Assembly (NCBI GenBank): GCA_905182125.1
Contig: CAJJAV010000005.1
Coordinates: forward strand, 1 to 54,593
DNA: 54,593 nucleotides
DNA from: an uncultured Candidatus Poseidoniales archaeon
GTDB taxonomy: Archaea > Thermoplasmatota > Poseidoniia > Poseidoniales > Poseidoniaceae
Direction: 5' to 3'
This document shows positions 1 through 8,501 of this stretch, one piece after another. Below the pieces are notes generated by a model, which had not been told where the DNA came from, did no database searches, and saw nothing but the letters and a program-made list of their open reading frames with translations. Made by a program: the position numbers and the translations under genes. How positions within the stretch are numbered: position 1 is the first letter of the stretch; the number at the start of each line of letters is the position of its first letter.

Positions 1-359
1 TCATCTGTCACCAACACCACTTCTCGCCCTTCACGGGTGAGTTGCGAGGCCAAGACCATGAGAGAGAGGTCAACATCTTGAGGTGAGGCCTTTTCACCAA
101 TCAGGGTTGCCAAACCTCTGATTTGAGCCTCGTCGACGCTCACTGTTGTGAGCACTTTTTCCAATGAGGTGAGCAAAACAGGTTTGTTCTTGAACCGCTG
201 GAATCGAACCGTTCGCACTTCGTTGTGGACACCCGGCGTAACCAGGAATTCATGACGCCCGGAGTTTTTCAGAGCGGTAAAGTCTTTCAGAAAACGATCT
301 GGTGCCATCGAACCAAGATGGATAAAACAGTTGGAGTCAATTACCCATGTGTGGCTCAT
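1..359 (-). CDS. PIN-domain protein (3' end outside window)
   Basis: Reading the minus strand from the ATG at 357-359 gives an open frame to the window edge, about 119 residues. The start MSHTWVIDSNCFIHL has the first PIN aspartate after a hydrophobic strand. It is followed by a conserved glutamate (GVHNEV) and a later acidic cluster (PQDVDLSLMVLA, then VLVTD), the order expected of PIN-fold metal-dependent ribonucleases. Stand-alone PIN proteins are VapC-like toxins or rRNA/mRNA nucleases; no antitoxin gene is visible on the upstream side. A hairpin with a T-run lies directly before the start codon. The C-terminus is missing only because the window ends, so the exact subfamily cannot be told. 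Confidence 0.7.
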   Translation of the reverse strand, partial: MSHTWVIDSNCFIHLGSMAPDRFLKDFTALKNSGRHEFLVTPGVHNEVRTVRFQRFKNKPVLLTSLEKVLTTVSVDEAQIRGLATLIGEKASPQDVDLSLMVLASQLTREGREVVLVTD

Positions 360-360
360 A

Positions 361-396
361 AAAAGAACCCAAGTCAAGCACTCACTTGGTTCTTGG
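361..396 (-). terminator. Hairpin plus T-run between the DUF393 gene and the PIN gene
   Basis: Positions 363-374 pair with 384-394, an 11-12 bp stem with one bulged base and a 9-nt loop. On the minus strand the stem runs directly into a short T-run and then the ATG of the PIN gene. It could end the upstream operon or attenuate entry into the PIN gene. Confidence 0.55.
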
Positions 397-404
397 GCCT
401 ATGA

Positions 405-794
405 TTAGGGGGCGAGCGACGGAAAGATGCACATTTCAGGTTTGGCAAAGAATTTGTGACGGTATTTGGCTAGAAGCCGATAGACGATGTTCCGGAGCGG
501 CAGAGGGATGATCCATCCAAATGGGAACAACATGCGGTAGTGCCATTTGAGGTACAGCAGGCATCGCAATGCCGCAGCTGAGCGCATGTAGGGACGACCA
601 TTGCGGACAAGGAAAACTGAGTCGGCCTGTTGCATCTTTTCGGGGAAGGTGGCGATGATAGCCTGACCTTCTTCACTTTCGATGGCGATAAATTTCAAAC
701 TCTGTTGATCGTTCAACCGTGGATGAAGAAACACTGCAGAACGGGTGCATAAGCCACAATCGCCGTCCATCAACAGAACGTCGGGTTCAGACAT
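405..794 (-). CDS. DCC-family thiol-disulfide oxidoreductase-like protein (DUF393)
   Basis: The protein (about 129 residues) begins with a hydrophobic strand and the signature DGDCGLC (Cys13 and Cys16), the CxxC motif of the DCC/YuxK family, which is predicted to have a thioredoxin-like fold. The later W-H-Y-R and P-L-R-N-I-V-Y segments also match the family. Two in-frame ATGs exist, at 803 and 794. A GGAGG lies directly against the first and about 9 nt before the second, so 794 is preferred. It is the last gene of the operon that starts with the RND transporter, and the upstream DUF2071 gene ends just inside it. The substrate is unknown; a redox role is inferred from the CxxC. Confidence 0.8.
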   Translation of the reverse strand: MSEPDVLLMDGDCGLCTRSAVFLHPRLNDQQSLKFIAIESEEGQAIIATFPEKMQQADSVFLVRNGRPYMRSAAALRCLLYLKWHYRMLFPFGWIIPLPLRNIVYRLLAKYRHKFFAKPEMCIFPSLAP

Positions 795-1596
795 CGTTCT
801 CATCCTCCAGAAGGTTGAGGTGCCAAGTTACAACATCAACTCCCTCAGACATGTGGACCAGATCTGGTGCCGTGGCGTCCGCAATGCCAAGGTTGTAGCC
901 TTCAACCAGTGTGTTTGTTTTCACATCAGCCACCGCATCGGTATAGAGCCACTTGATGTGGTGTGTGTAGCCGTGACGCAGCCTGTTGTTGTGGGCTGTG
1001 TAGAGGCTGTACCGTTCAAACAGGAAGTATTCGAGGGTGCCCGGTTCTGCTTGACGAACTTTTGAGGTTGGCTTCGCTGAGCCTGAGAGGGCGCTTCCAC
1101 CTTTGGCTCGCTTTGAAGACCAAGAATAACCTGAAGCAAATGTTCCTGTAACCTTTGCTTTTGCATACTGGTAAGCGAGACCATATCGCCGATTGGCGTA
1201 AAAGCATGTGACTCTGCTCTGTGCATCTAAGGTAAGGAAAAATACGCCAGGTACGCCGTTCTTTATCACATAAGTACGAATGTTAAATTCACCAAAAGTG
1301 GAGATGCCCGGAACCGCAGGAAGGCCTGCTGGACGGACTTTTTCCATCACGAAAGGAATGCAACCAACGTAGGCTTTTCCGTCAAACAAATCGATGTCCA
1401 GACCATCTGGAAGGTGGGGGCGCAGAAGATCTGGTTCAACCTCCCAGTGGAGGAAGGTCAACTTCTTCCAGTTCTGCCGAAGAATCCAACGGCCTTCTGG
1501 CATAGGGAATGGAATATGATCAACAAGGAGACTGTCTTTCCTTGTCACCATGTTAATCCCATCACAGCCGAGGTTTTGAACCATCCCATATTTCAT
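787..1596 (-). CDS. DUF2071 (YqjF-like) protein
   Basis: This 269-residue protein matches the DUF2071/YqjF family from near residue 30. It shows the W-x-x-L-x-F-x-H-W segment, a P-L-L-P-x-G-L-like stretch (RPHLPDGLDIDLFDG), then YVGCIPFVMEKVRP and the conserved FGEFNIRTYV. The biochemical function of the family is not known. The start codon overlaps the stop of the ABA4-like gene (ATGA), and its own stop lies inside the DUF393 gene start region, so it is translationally coupled on both sides. The gene is common in bacteria, so acquisition by transfer is possible but not shown. Confidence 0.8.
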   Translation of the reverse strand: MKYGMVQNLGCDGINMVTRKDSLLVDHIPFPMPEGRWILRQNWKKLTFLHWEVEPDLLRPHLPDGLDIDLFDGKAYVGCIPFVMEKVRPAGLPAVPGISTFGEFNIRTYVIKNGVPGVFFLTLDAQSRVTCFYANRRYGLAYQYAKAKVTGTFASGYSWSSKRAKGGSALSGSAKPTSKVRQAEPGTLEYFLFERYSLYTAHNNRLRHGYTHHIKWLYTDAVADVKTNTLVEGYNLGIADATAPDLVHMSEGVDVVTWHLNLLEDENDV

Positions 1597-2066
1597 TCGG
1601 ATGTTCCTTTCGTTGGTTGAAGCGATGAATCAAGCGATTCAACCTTGTTCCACGTCGCAGCAAGACCCAATGTAACTCCGAGTGGGGCCATCAAAATGCA
1701 AAGAATGAGGATCGGTGTTGAAACATAGAGCGGTCGTTCTGCAGCAAGCATTCGAAGCCAAATATACCGTCCAAGAAAGAGGTCGAAGGCCAACAGATGA
1801 AGCCATGCGAGCATAACTGCATTTGGATCTTCGAACAAATTGATGACGATTTCAGGCGTCGGCATTTGAGTTCCAAACAAGAGCAAGATTGTACTTACTT
1901 CTGGTAGTGCGAGCAAGACATATGGAATCAAGAGCGGTATGAAACACCATCGCAAATCCCCAACAAAGCGGTGAGTCAACTGATGGTTTGGCGCCAACCA
2001 CATCAATGACCAGAAAGGAAGAATCCAGATTGAAGCGACCCAAAACATAATTTCTGCAAAATCCAT
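1593..2066 (-). CDS. ABA4-like (DUF4281) integral membrane protein
   Basis: A membrane protein of about 157 residues with four predicted helices. The third region, WLHLLAFDLFLGRYIWL, is the hallmark of the ABA4/DUF4281 family. Plant ABA4 is needed for neoxanthin synthesis, and bacterial relatives often lie near carotenoid genes. Three tandem ATGs follow a GGAGG. The third (2066) has the best spacing, about 8 nt; the first would be at 2072 and overlap the transporter stop. A role in carotenoid or membrane-lipid chemistry is inference from the family only. Confidence 0.75.
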   Translation of the reverse strand: MDFAEIMFWVASIWILPFWSLMWLAPNHQLTHRFVGDLRWCFIPLLIPYVLLALPEVSTILLLFGTQMPTPEIVINLFEDPNAVMLAWLHLLAFDLFLGRYIWLRMLAAERPLYVSTPILILCILMAPLGVTLGLAATWNKVESLDSSLQPTKGTSE

Positions 2067-2068
2067 CA

Positions 2069-4849
2069 TCATTCCTCCTCAACCATACCTGCGATGTACT
2101 TCGCAGCATCCTTCTTGAGGAATTGAGAGTAAAAGGCCGGCAAAATGACCAAACTCGACAACAATGCAATGCCGATTGCGACCACAAATGCTTGGCCAAA
2201 CAGTCGCAGAGGAAGCAAAGAAGACAGGTTGAGGACCGCAAAGCCACCAGCCGTCGTCAGGGCAGCCATCCACATGGCACGTCCGGTGGTTGCAGAAGCA
2301 TTAGCAACCCAGAAATGAGGTTCTGCCGTGGGGTTATGCTCGACTTCTTCTTCCAGTCGAATGGAAAAGTGCACGGCATAATCGACACCGAGTCCGAGCG
2401 AAAGCGCCCCGATGGTGACGGTTTGTGAATTAATTTGGTACCCTGTGAAGCCCATGAGCCCATAGACCCAAACAACAACCATCATCAATGGAACCCAAGA
2501 AACAAAACCACGAGCTGCTCCTTGTACGAGATCCCGTTGACGAACCGAATGGATGCCTACGAGCATAAATAAAATCACTCCAGCAACGATTCCGGTCGAA
2601 AGAATAGCTGAGTCCGCGACATCAGAGGTTGTTTGAGCAAGGATCAGACTTCGTCCGCCAACTCGAAGTGTAGCGTCGCCTTCCAAATCCTCCTCAGCAG
2701 CATCCAATGCGGTGATCATCCGATTGTTCAAATCGATTGTTGCTTGCCAATCAAGGGTTTCCGCTTGGAACGAAATCACGGTTTGTTGGCCGCTAGCGGC
2801 TAAGAAAGAGGCGCTAAGTTCGCGCCCTTGGGTGGTTGTCAAGAGGTACTCACCTAAGTCGTCCCAAGTGGTCTGGTTCGAATCATCAAGGCCCATCACA
2901 AGGGCGTTCAGGCTCGAATCCCGCACCTGTGCCTGCTGAAGAGCGTTCCAAAGTCCACTCGGGGCTCCGCTGACATCAGGGCTTTCCAACAGCACCTGTT
3001 CGGCAGCAAGCCAAGCCTCACGACCTTCAGGGGTGAACACATCGACATCGACCACGACGTAAAGCGGAGAGCGACTGTTTTGAAATTCATCTGACAGCAA
3101 CAAGAAATCTCCAACCACTGGGACATCCTCGTCGAATTGGTCGCGCTGATCGAAGCCGACTTCCAGTTGCTGGAAACCGAAGTACATCGGTGAAAGAAGA
3201 AGCAAGGCGATCACGCCAACCTTCATCGGTGAACCGGAGAGCCTTGCAAGACCGTTTGCAATTGGACCGATGGAAATGGAACTTGCTTTCTCGAGTTTGA
3301 GTTTCTTTGGCGGGAACATCAACATCAAGGCTGGAAGTGCCGTAATACTCAGTAAATAAACCAAGAAAAGACCGATGGCAATCACCGTTCCAAACACTTG
3401 AAGGAACGACAATGACGAAAACCTAAACGAAAGGAAACCGACCATGTCGGTGAAGATGGCTATGACGAGCGCAATCGAAGTCAGAACCGTTCCACGTCGG
3501 ACCGCAATTTGACGAGCCTCATAGGAAAAGTCCTTTAGCGTCTTCCGCTCTATAGAATCTTTCGCATCAAGAAGTTTCAATTCTTCACGGATTCGTATAA
3601 CGACGTGTAACCCATAATCAACACCAATCGCCAACAGAAGGACAGGGATTGAGTTCATGGCTGCATTGAACACCATGTTGACGCCAAGGAATTGCAACCA
3701 ACCCGACAGACCGTATGTAGCAAGGATGGCTGTGACGGTCAGGGAGATCACGAAGGCTGTGTCCCGGACAGATCGGAAGTTGAACCACAGAATCACAGCC
3801 AGAAGCAGCAGAGCGGCGCTGGTGAGTGTTCCAATCTCCTTACCGAGGTTCGAGTTTGCACCTTCACTGAATTGGGAAAAAGAAAATGTTCGAAGTCCCT
3901 CATCGCCTGTGGCGTCATGGAGCTCTGAAATCATGCCTTCGGACCAATTTGTGATTTGGGCTTGTACCTCTCCGAGGATTTCCAGATCATAATCTGCAGG
4001 TTCTGTGCTCACAACCAGCGTTGTCAAAACCGGTCCGGATGAGTTCCACGGGTCATCGCTGCGGTCAGCGACTGGAAGGGAACCCAAAATTGCAGTTCGA
4101 TAATCGATGGATTGCAAACCGGAAAGCAGACCGAGTTGACCGTTGAGTGGGCCGGTGACAGCCAGCACTTCGCCGACTTGTTGTTGCGTTCGGTCCAAAG
4201 GAAGCGAATCGCTCAAACCGAGCAGTGCGCCAATCGGGCCGGAGAGGTTTGCCCCACTGTCCAAGCGAGCAAGCCAGAGTTCTGGTTCACCTGCATCCCA
4301 GGATGCTAATTCTTCAGCAGAAATCTGGGAAGCTGATGGAATAAGGGCCGATGCTGCACTGAGAGCATCGAGGGCGCTGGTGAGGTTTTGGTCGTCAGCC
4401 AAAACCACCTGCAAAAGTGCGTTTTCGACGGGGATGAGCCAATCCGCCGACGCTGGGTCTTGGTAGACTTGCCACTGGTAGGCGTAGCCCGCCATGCCAC
4501 TGTTTGCTTGGGTACCAAACAATGGATAGTGGTAGGGTGCGAAATTGCTGTCATCCAGCATTGTGGCTTCTGTGTGCGCTAACTGCTCCCATGTGCTGTT
4601 GATCAGAAGGGATCCCGTTTCGATGTCATCGATCACACGGACAAAATCAATCGAGGCTTGGTATTCGCGTTCGATCTCTTCAAGCAGCCGGACGTTTTCA
4701 TCATCAGGGAAAAATCCATTTTCACTGTTGTCAAATTGGAGGTGCATAGCGCCCGATGAAAGAGCCAGGATCACTAAAACCACGAAAGCAAACACCGTTT
4801 TCGGACGGCTAACGCTCGCGTGGCTCATCGCTTCGAAGGGATTCTTCAT
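2069..4849 (-). CDS. MMPL/RND-superfamily transporter
   Basis: The 926-residue protein has the two-fold RND layout. It starts with one N-terminal helix, followed by a large exoplasmic domain of about 300 residues. Next comes a five-to-six-helix bundle containing IGVDYGLH, then a second exoplasmic domain and a second bundle with LGVDYAVH. The paired GxDY sequences in helix 4 of each half are the proton-relay region of MMPL/SSD-type RND proteins. Such proteins export lipids or hydrophobic compounds, but the substrate cannot be read from sequence. It is the first gene of a four-gene overlapping operon. A TATA box centred about 25 nt before the ATG implies a leaderless mRNA. Confidence 0.85.
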   Translation of the reverse strand: MKNPFEAMSHASVSRPKTVFAFVVLVILALSSGAMHLQFDNSENGFFPDDENVRLLEEIEREYQASIDFVRVIDDIETGSLLINSTWEQLAHTEATMLDDSNFAPYHYPLFGTQANSGMAGYAYQWQVYQDPASADWLIPVENALLQVVLADDQNLTSALDALSAASALIPSASQISAEELASWDAGEPELWLARLDSGANLSGPIGALLGLSDSLPLDRTQQQVGEVLAVTGPLNGQLGLLSGLQSIDYRTAILGSLPVADRSDDPWNSSGPVLTTLVVSTEPADYDLEILGEVQAQITNWSEGMISELHDATGDEGLRTFSFSQFSEGANSNLGKEIGTLTSAALLLLAVILWFNFRSVRDTAFVISLTVTAILATYGLSGWLQFLGVNMVFNAAMNSIPVLLLAIGVDYGLHVVIRIREELKLLDAKDSIERKTLKDFSYEARQIAVRRGTVLTSIALVIAIFTDMVGFLSFRFSSLSFLQVFGTVIAIGLFLVYLLSITALPALMLMFPPKKLKLEKASSISIGPIANGLARLSGSPMKVGVIALLLLSPMYFGFQQLEVGFDQRDQFDEDVPVVGDFLLLSDEFQNSRSPLYVVVDVDVFTPEGREAWLAAEQVLLESPDVSGAPSGLWNALQQAQVRDSSLNALVMGLDDSNQTTWDDLGEYLLTTTQGRELSASFLAASGQQTVISFQAETLDWQATIDLNNRMITALDAAEEDLEGDATLRVGGRSLILAQTTSDVADSAILSTGIVAGVILFMLVGIHSVRQRDLVQGAARGFVSWVPLMMVVVWVYGLMGFTGYQINSQTVTIGALSLGLGVDYAVHFSIRLEEEVEHNPTAEPHFWVANASATTGRAMWMAALTTAGGFAVLNLSSLLPLRLFGQAFVVAIGIALLSSLVILPAFYSQFLKKDAAKYIAGMVEEE

Positions 4850-4868
4850 GCCATGGCCTTTCTCGTGC

Positions 4869-4878
4869 GGCTTTTATA
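4869..4878 (-). promoter_or_regulatory. TATA box of the RND operon
   Basis: The minus strand reads AGTATAAAAGCC here, centred about 25 nt upstream of the ATG at 4849. That is the normal archaeal TATA-to-start distance, so transcription should begin at or next to the start codon. Confidence 0.6.
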
Positions 4879-4911
4879 CTGGTGTATCCAAGGGTCCATG
4901 AAGGAACTCAA

Positions 4912-4925
4912 TAAGAAAAAAAATC
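4912..4925 (-). terminator. Poly-T terminator after the thiolase gene
   Basis: Eight consecutive T residues on the minus strand, within a T-rich run, lie about 35 nt after the thiolase stop codon. Archaeal RNA polymerase terminates at such oligo-T tracts; no strong stem precedes it. Confidence 0.5.
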
Positions 4926-4956
4926 ACTCTTACAATGCCTTGCTAATGCGCTCTCA

Positions 4957-6177
4957 TCAAAGAGATTCAATGATCATGGCGATACCTTGACCGCCACCAA
5001 TGCATGCTGTAGCGACACCGTATCGGCCACCGCTTCGCTTCAACTCGTAAGCTAAGGTCAAGACAAGGCGAGTCCCCGTGGCTGCCAGGGGATGGCCAAG
5101 ACCAACAGCCCCGCCATTGACGTTGACTTTCTCGACATCGATGCCCAAGTCTTTGATGCAGGCAACTGCTTGACCTGCAAAGGCTTCGTTGATTTCCCAG
5201 CGGTCGATCTCTGCTGCGGTCAAGCCTGCTTTTTCCAGCGCCTTGAGGGACGAGGGAACTGGACCATACGCCATGATGGCCGGATCGAGGCCAACAATGC
5301 CCCAGGAGACAATACGTGCCAGTGGTTCATCGCCATCGGACTTGGCCTGTGATGCTGATTTGATCACAACGGCTGCTGCGCCATCAACGATGCCTGAAGC
5401 GTTTCCAGCGGTCACAAAGGATTCAGGACCGAAAGCTGTTGGGAGCGATGCGAGGCTTTCTTCTGTGCAGTTCTTGACGACGTGATCTTCGTCCAAATGT
5501 GTGATTGTTGTTTCACCTCGACGACTTTTAATGGTCACTGGGACAATCTCTTGTTCAAAGAGACCCGATTCAATGGAAGCAGTGGTTCGAGCGTGGGAGA
5601 GTGCGGCATACGCATCAATTTCTTCTCGCGTCACCCCTTTTCGCTTGCACAGTTCATCGGAAGTCTGAGCCATGAAGAGGCCACAGGTCATGTCCTGTAA
5701 GTTGGTCATCATGTAATCCTCGACTTTGGGCGAACGGCCCAATTTCCAACCATCGCGTCCACCACGCATCACGTGTGGCGCTTGACTGAGGTTTTCCATA
5801 CCACCTGACACGACAGTGGAAGCTTCTTGCAACATAATCATCTGCGCACCAGTGACAATCGATTGCACACCAGAGCCACAAATCCGAGACAGCGTCAACA
5901 TTGGTACTTCTTGCGGGATGCCACCTTTCAGACCAGCATGACGTGATCCATAGATTGATTGCGAGCAGGTTTGCAGAGCATAGCCCATCACGACATGGTC
6001 GACTGATGCAGGGTCGGTTCCTGTTCGTTCGAGCGCCCCTTTAATTGCAATTCCGCCGAGGTCTTGAGCGCTGAGAGATTTGAGCAAACCACCGGTTTTT
6101 CCATCCCCACGCTTCCCACCAACCCATTCACAAAATGGTGTTCTTGCTCCGCCTACGATCACAACATCTTCTGCCAT
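4957..6177 (-). CDS. Thiolase (acetyl-CoA C-acyltransferase)
   Basis: A 406-residue thiolase-superfamily enzyme that joins or cleaves acyl-CoA and acetyl-CoA. The nucleophile is Cys100 in SRICGSG. The C-terminal catalytic block is complete: NEAFAGQ, then GGAVGLGHPLAATG with the active histidine, then ACIGGGQG with the second cysteine. This is a bona fide bacterial-type degradative or biosynthetic thiolase, not the SCP-x-like thiolase of many archaea. The start at 6177 (MAEDVVIVGGARTPF) fits family N-termini; an upstream in-frame ATG at 6240 adds an unlikely cysteine-rich leader. No other beta-oxidation genes are adjacent. Confidence 0.93.
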   Translation of the reverse strand: MAEDVVIVGGARTPFCEWVGGKRGDGKTGGLLKSLSAQDLGGIAIKGALERTGTDPASVDHVVMGYALQTCSQSIYGSRHAGLKGGIPQEVPMLTLSRICGSGVQSIVTGAQMIMLQEASTVVSGGMENLSQAPHVMRGGRDGWKLGRSPKVEDYMMTNLQDMTCGLFMAQTSDELCKRKGVTREEIDAYAALSHARTTASIESGLFEQEIVPVTIKSRRGETTITHLDEDHVVKNCTEESLASLPTAFGPESFVTAGNASGIVDGAAAVVIKSASQAKSDGDEPLARIVSWGIVGLDPAIMAYGPVPSSLKALEKAGLTAAEIDRWEINEAFAGQAVACIKDLGIDVEKVNVNGGAVGLGHPLAATGTRLVLTLAYELKRSGGRYGVATACIGGGQGIAMIIESL

Positions 6178-6214
6178 GTTTGCCCGACTACGCAGTGGCT
6201 CATGAACCTCACTG

Positions 6215-7657
6215 TCACAAAAACAACAGCATGCAAACACCTGAAAAGGTGGTCAGGATTGGGATCAATACCAATTCAGTCTTTGACCGGAGACGGGCGA
6301 GGTTCGACAACTCAGTCCCTCTTTTGATCATAGCAGGCATGGCAGTAGCATCGTCGCCAAGCATGTGCAAACGAGCGTTTTTCGCAGGCCGTTTGTAATC
6401 GACTTCGCTTTTCTGTTCTAAATCCCAAAACGAATGAGAATCTGAATTTGGAGCAACGGGTGCCTCACCCTCATACAAATCCGAGACACCAGGCCACTCT
6501 AATTCCTCTGCAGGCCGAGTGGAAACCGTACCAAGCACGTAAACAGGGTTGCCAATTCGCAGGGCATGAATGGTCCATCGATGGCGCAGGACGTCCCCAC
6601 GCCGATACAAACGCCCAAGGGTCGAGCCCCAATACAAATCACGAACGATATCCCTGTGGGTGGATTCCCACCGCTTGACGTAACCGCCCCAATCTTTCCG
6701 AGCAAAGGTTGACGGCCGTGTGTACATCCCACCGGTACCATCGTGAACAATGAACGGTTTGTCATCGTGCCCCCCACGAACAGTGTGCCAGCGCTGGGTA
6801 GACTGCACCTTGCGCTGTCCGTTTCTGTAGGTGACTTTGCTTTCTCGAATGAGCACCTCATAAGTCCAATGATACGAGACACAACCCGGTACCATCCTGT
6901 TTGGATGACCGTCAACATGAACATCAAAAGCGCCAGAATATGTTGGGCGGACTTGACCAACAAGTTCTGTTGAACCTGCTGCTACAGAACGAATGGCAGA
7001 TGTCGAGGTGTCGATCATGACGCTTTGTTGCCGCTGCTTCAAGTAACCAACCACGAACCAAATAGATCCTGAAGCCATGGTGAGGTAAGGCAACAATAAA
7101 AATCGGTCATCTGAGGTTGTTGCGCTTTCCTTTGCTGCAGATATCCCGAGCACCGCGAGTACTGAGACTCCAATCAAAAAACAGAGCATGAACAAGCCAT
7201 AACTGGAGATCATAGCAGGCGTAGGTGTACCGATTCGTATCGGATGCTCCGGGAGAAGTTTGTTGCTCGGGTCAGCGTGATACGGGCGAGCCATGAACCA
7301 AGAGGTGGGCCCCGGTGCGGGAAGCACCCAATCGCTTGGATCATTGGTTGGGACATAGGAACTCTGCCCGTAAAACCAATCGGAGATGTTGGAGCCTGAA
7401 ACAAGCGCCTGAGCTTCTAAATCATCAGGCTGTGGCGCCTTTTTGCGAATTCGATACAATTCCGCCTCCAATGAGGTGGGCGAAAGAATGGCTAAAAGAA
7501 AAAACATGAGCAGTGAAATGAACACACCCTCGGGCGACACGAAAGGAGCGGCGACCATCACGATGAGAACAAGACAACAGCCAAGCCAACCACGCCATGT
7601 GTAGGGTAGCGTGAACTTGAAGAAGCCCCGATCGAGGTCGGCACCCTGCAGTTCCAT
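6215..7657 (-). CDS. GIDE-like membrane protein
   Basis: A 480-residue protein with a pair of helices near the N-terminus (about residues 24-60), two more around 155-205, and a hydrophobic C-terminal tail. The middle (about 215-400) resembles the GIDE domain of MUL1-type E3 ligases. It has a repeated 'G.V...' start, a Y-x-W-x-Y-E strand, the strand PFIVHDGTG followed by MYTRP, and a late ALRIGNPVYVLGTV strand. No RING finger is visible, so ligase activity is not implied. Prokaryotic GIDE-like proteins are uncharacterised membrane proteins. It lies upstream of the thiolase on the same strand. Confidence 0.55.
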   Translation of the reverse strand: MELQGADLDRGFFKFTLPYTWRGWLGCCLVLIVMVAAPFVSPEGVFISLLMFFLLAILSPTSLEAELYRIRKKAPQPDDLEAQALVSGSNISDWFYGQSSYVPTNDPSDWVLPAPGPTSWFMARPYHADPSNKLLPEHPIRIGTPTPAMISSYGLFMLCFLIGVSVLAVLGISAAKESATTSDDRFLLLPYLTMASGSIWFVVGYLKQRQQSVMIDTSTSAIRSVAAGSTELVGQVRPTYSGAFDVHVDGHPNRMVPGCVSYHWTYEVLIRESKVTYRNGQRKVQSTQRWHTVRGGHDDKPFIVHDGTGGMYTRPSTFARKDWGGYVKRWESTHRDIVRDLYWGSTLGRLYRRGDVLRHRWTIHALRIGNPVYVLGTVSTRPAEELEWPGVSDLYEGEAPVAPNSDSHSFWDLEQKSEVDYKRPAKNARLHMLGDDATAMPAMIKRGTELSNLARLRSKTELVLIPILTTFSGVCMLLFL

Positions 7658-7769
7658 GCCTCTCCATGTGGGGCTGTGGTTATGATTCCTATCCTTTCAA
7701 TCGTGAAGAATCAACCTTCAGGATGGGAAGGATTTCGAACCAGCGAAGTGCATCGAGAGGCTAAGGCTT

Positions 7770-8402
7770 TCAACCAAATATCTTGCTTTGATCCAATCCA
7801 TTGTTGGCAACCATCAGAGGGATTGCGACAATACCCATGCACATAGCGTTGCACACGACGACCATGACCGAACCGATTGTGGTGATGAGGCCAGGATCGA
7901 TCGAGGACATTGCCGTGTATTCTTCTTCGGTGATTTCTCCGCTTTCGAGCAGTTTATCATAAAAATCATCGTCCACCGCTGTGTTGAGCTCAACAAGACC
8001 TACGATGGCGAGAAGGAGAAGCATTGACAACGCCAACATCACGCCTTGGCGTTGATAATTCAGAATCATGAATCCACTGACCCCAAGACCCGCGCTGAAC
8101 ACCAACCCTAAAACTGAGGCTGCAATCAACGGTATCGGTAATTTCCAGAACACAGGGTTGACAAAACTAACCAAATCCAAGAGTCCAAAGACTGCATAAA
8201 TCATTACCAAAATCCCAATGACTTTTGGGGCAGAGGATGGATTTTGATGAATCATAATCGGCGGCTGGTTCTGATCAAATGGATTCATAGTCTGGCCCAT
8301 GATGATTGATTTAGGTTGAGCATTGGTCGTATCCCAAGGTACCTGCGAAGGGGTTTGGCCGTCTTCTTTGATGTGATCTTCATCCCAAGCAGGAGGTTCC
8401 AT
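7770..8402 (-). CDS. Small membrane protein, function unknown
   Basis: A protein of about 210 residues from the ATG at 8402 (MEPPAWDEDH), or about 219 residues from the alternative ATG at 8429. The soluble N-terminal 65 residues are rich in Pro, Gln and Asn. Four predicted helices follow (VIGILVMIYAVFGLLDLV, then LIAASVLGLVFSAGLGV, MLALSMLLLLAIVGLV and a last one after an acidic loop). The longer frame up to 8549 overlaps the divergent NAD kinase start and is unlikely. I do not recognise a named family. Confidence 0.6.
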   Translation of the reverse strand: MEPPAWDEDHIKEDGQTPSQVPWDTTNAQPKSIIMGQTMNPFDQNQPPIMIHQNPSSAPKVIGILVMIYAVFGLLDLVSFVNPVFWKLPIPLIAASVLGLVFSAGLGVSGFMILNYQRQGVMLALSMLLLLAIVGLVELNTAVDDDFYDKLLESGEITEEEYTAMSSIDPGLITTIGSVMVVVCNAMCMGIVAIPLMVANNGLDQSKIFG

Positions 8403-8501
8403 GCCCCGTTTACGAGCAGTGAAGTACATCAATGCTCGCGTTGAACGGAAAGGTGGTGTTGAAGAGGGAGCAGCCCGTGGCGTAAGTAAGGAGGACGAAG
8501 C

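Noticed and set aside
4957-6240. Longer thiolase start at 6240
   Set aside because: Adds a cysteine-rich leader overlapping the upstream gene's end; the family N-terminus begins at 6177.
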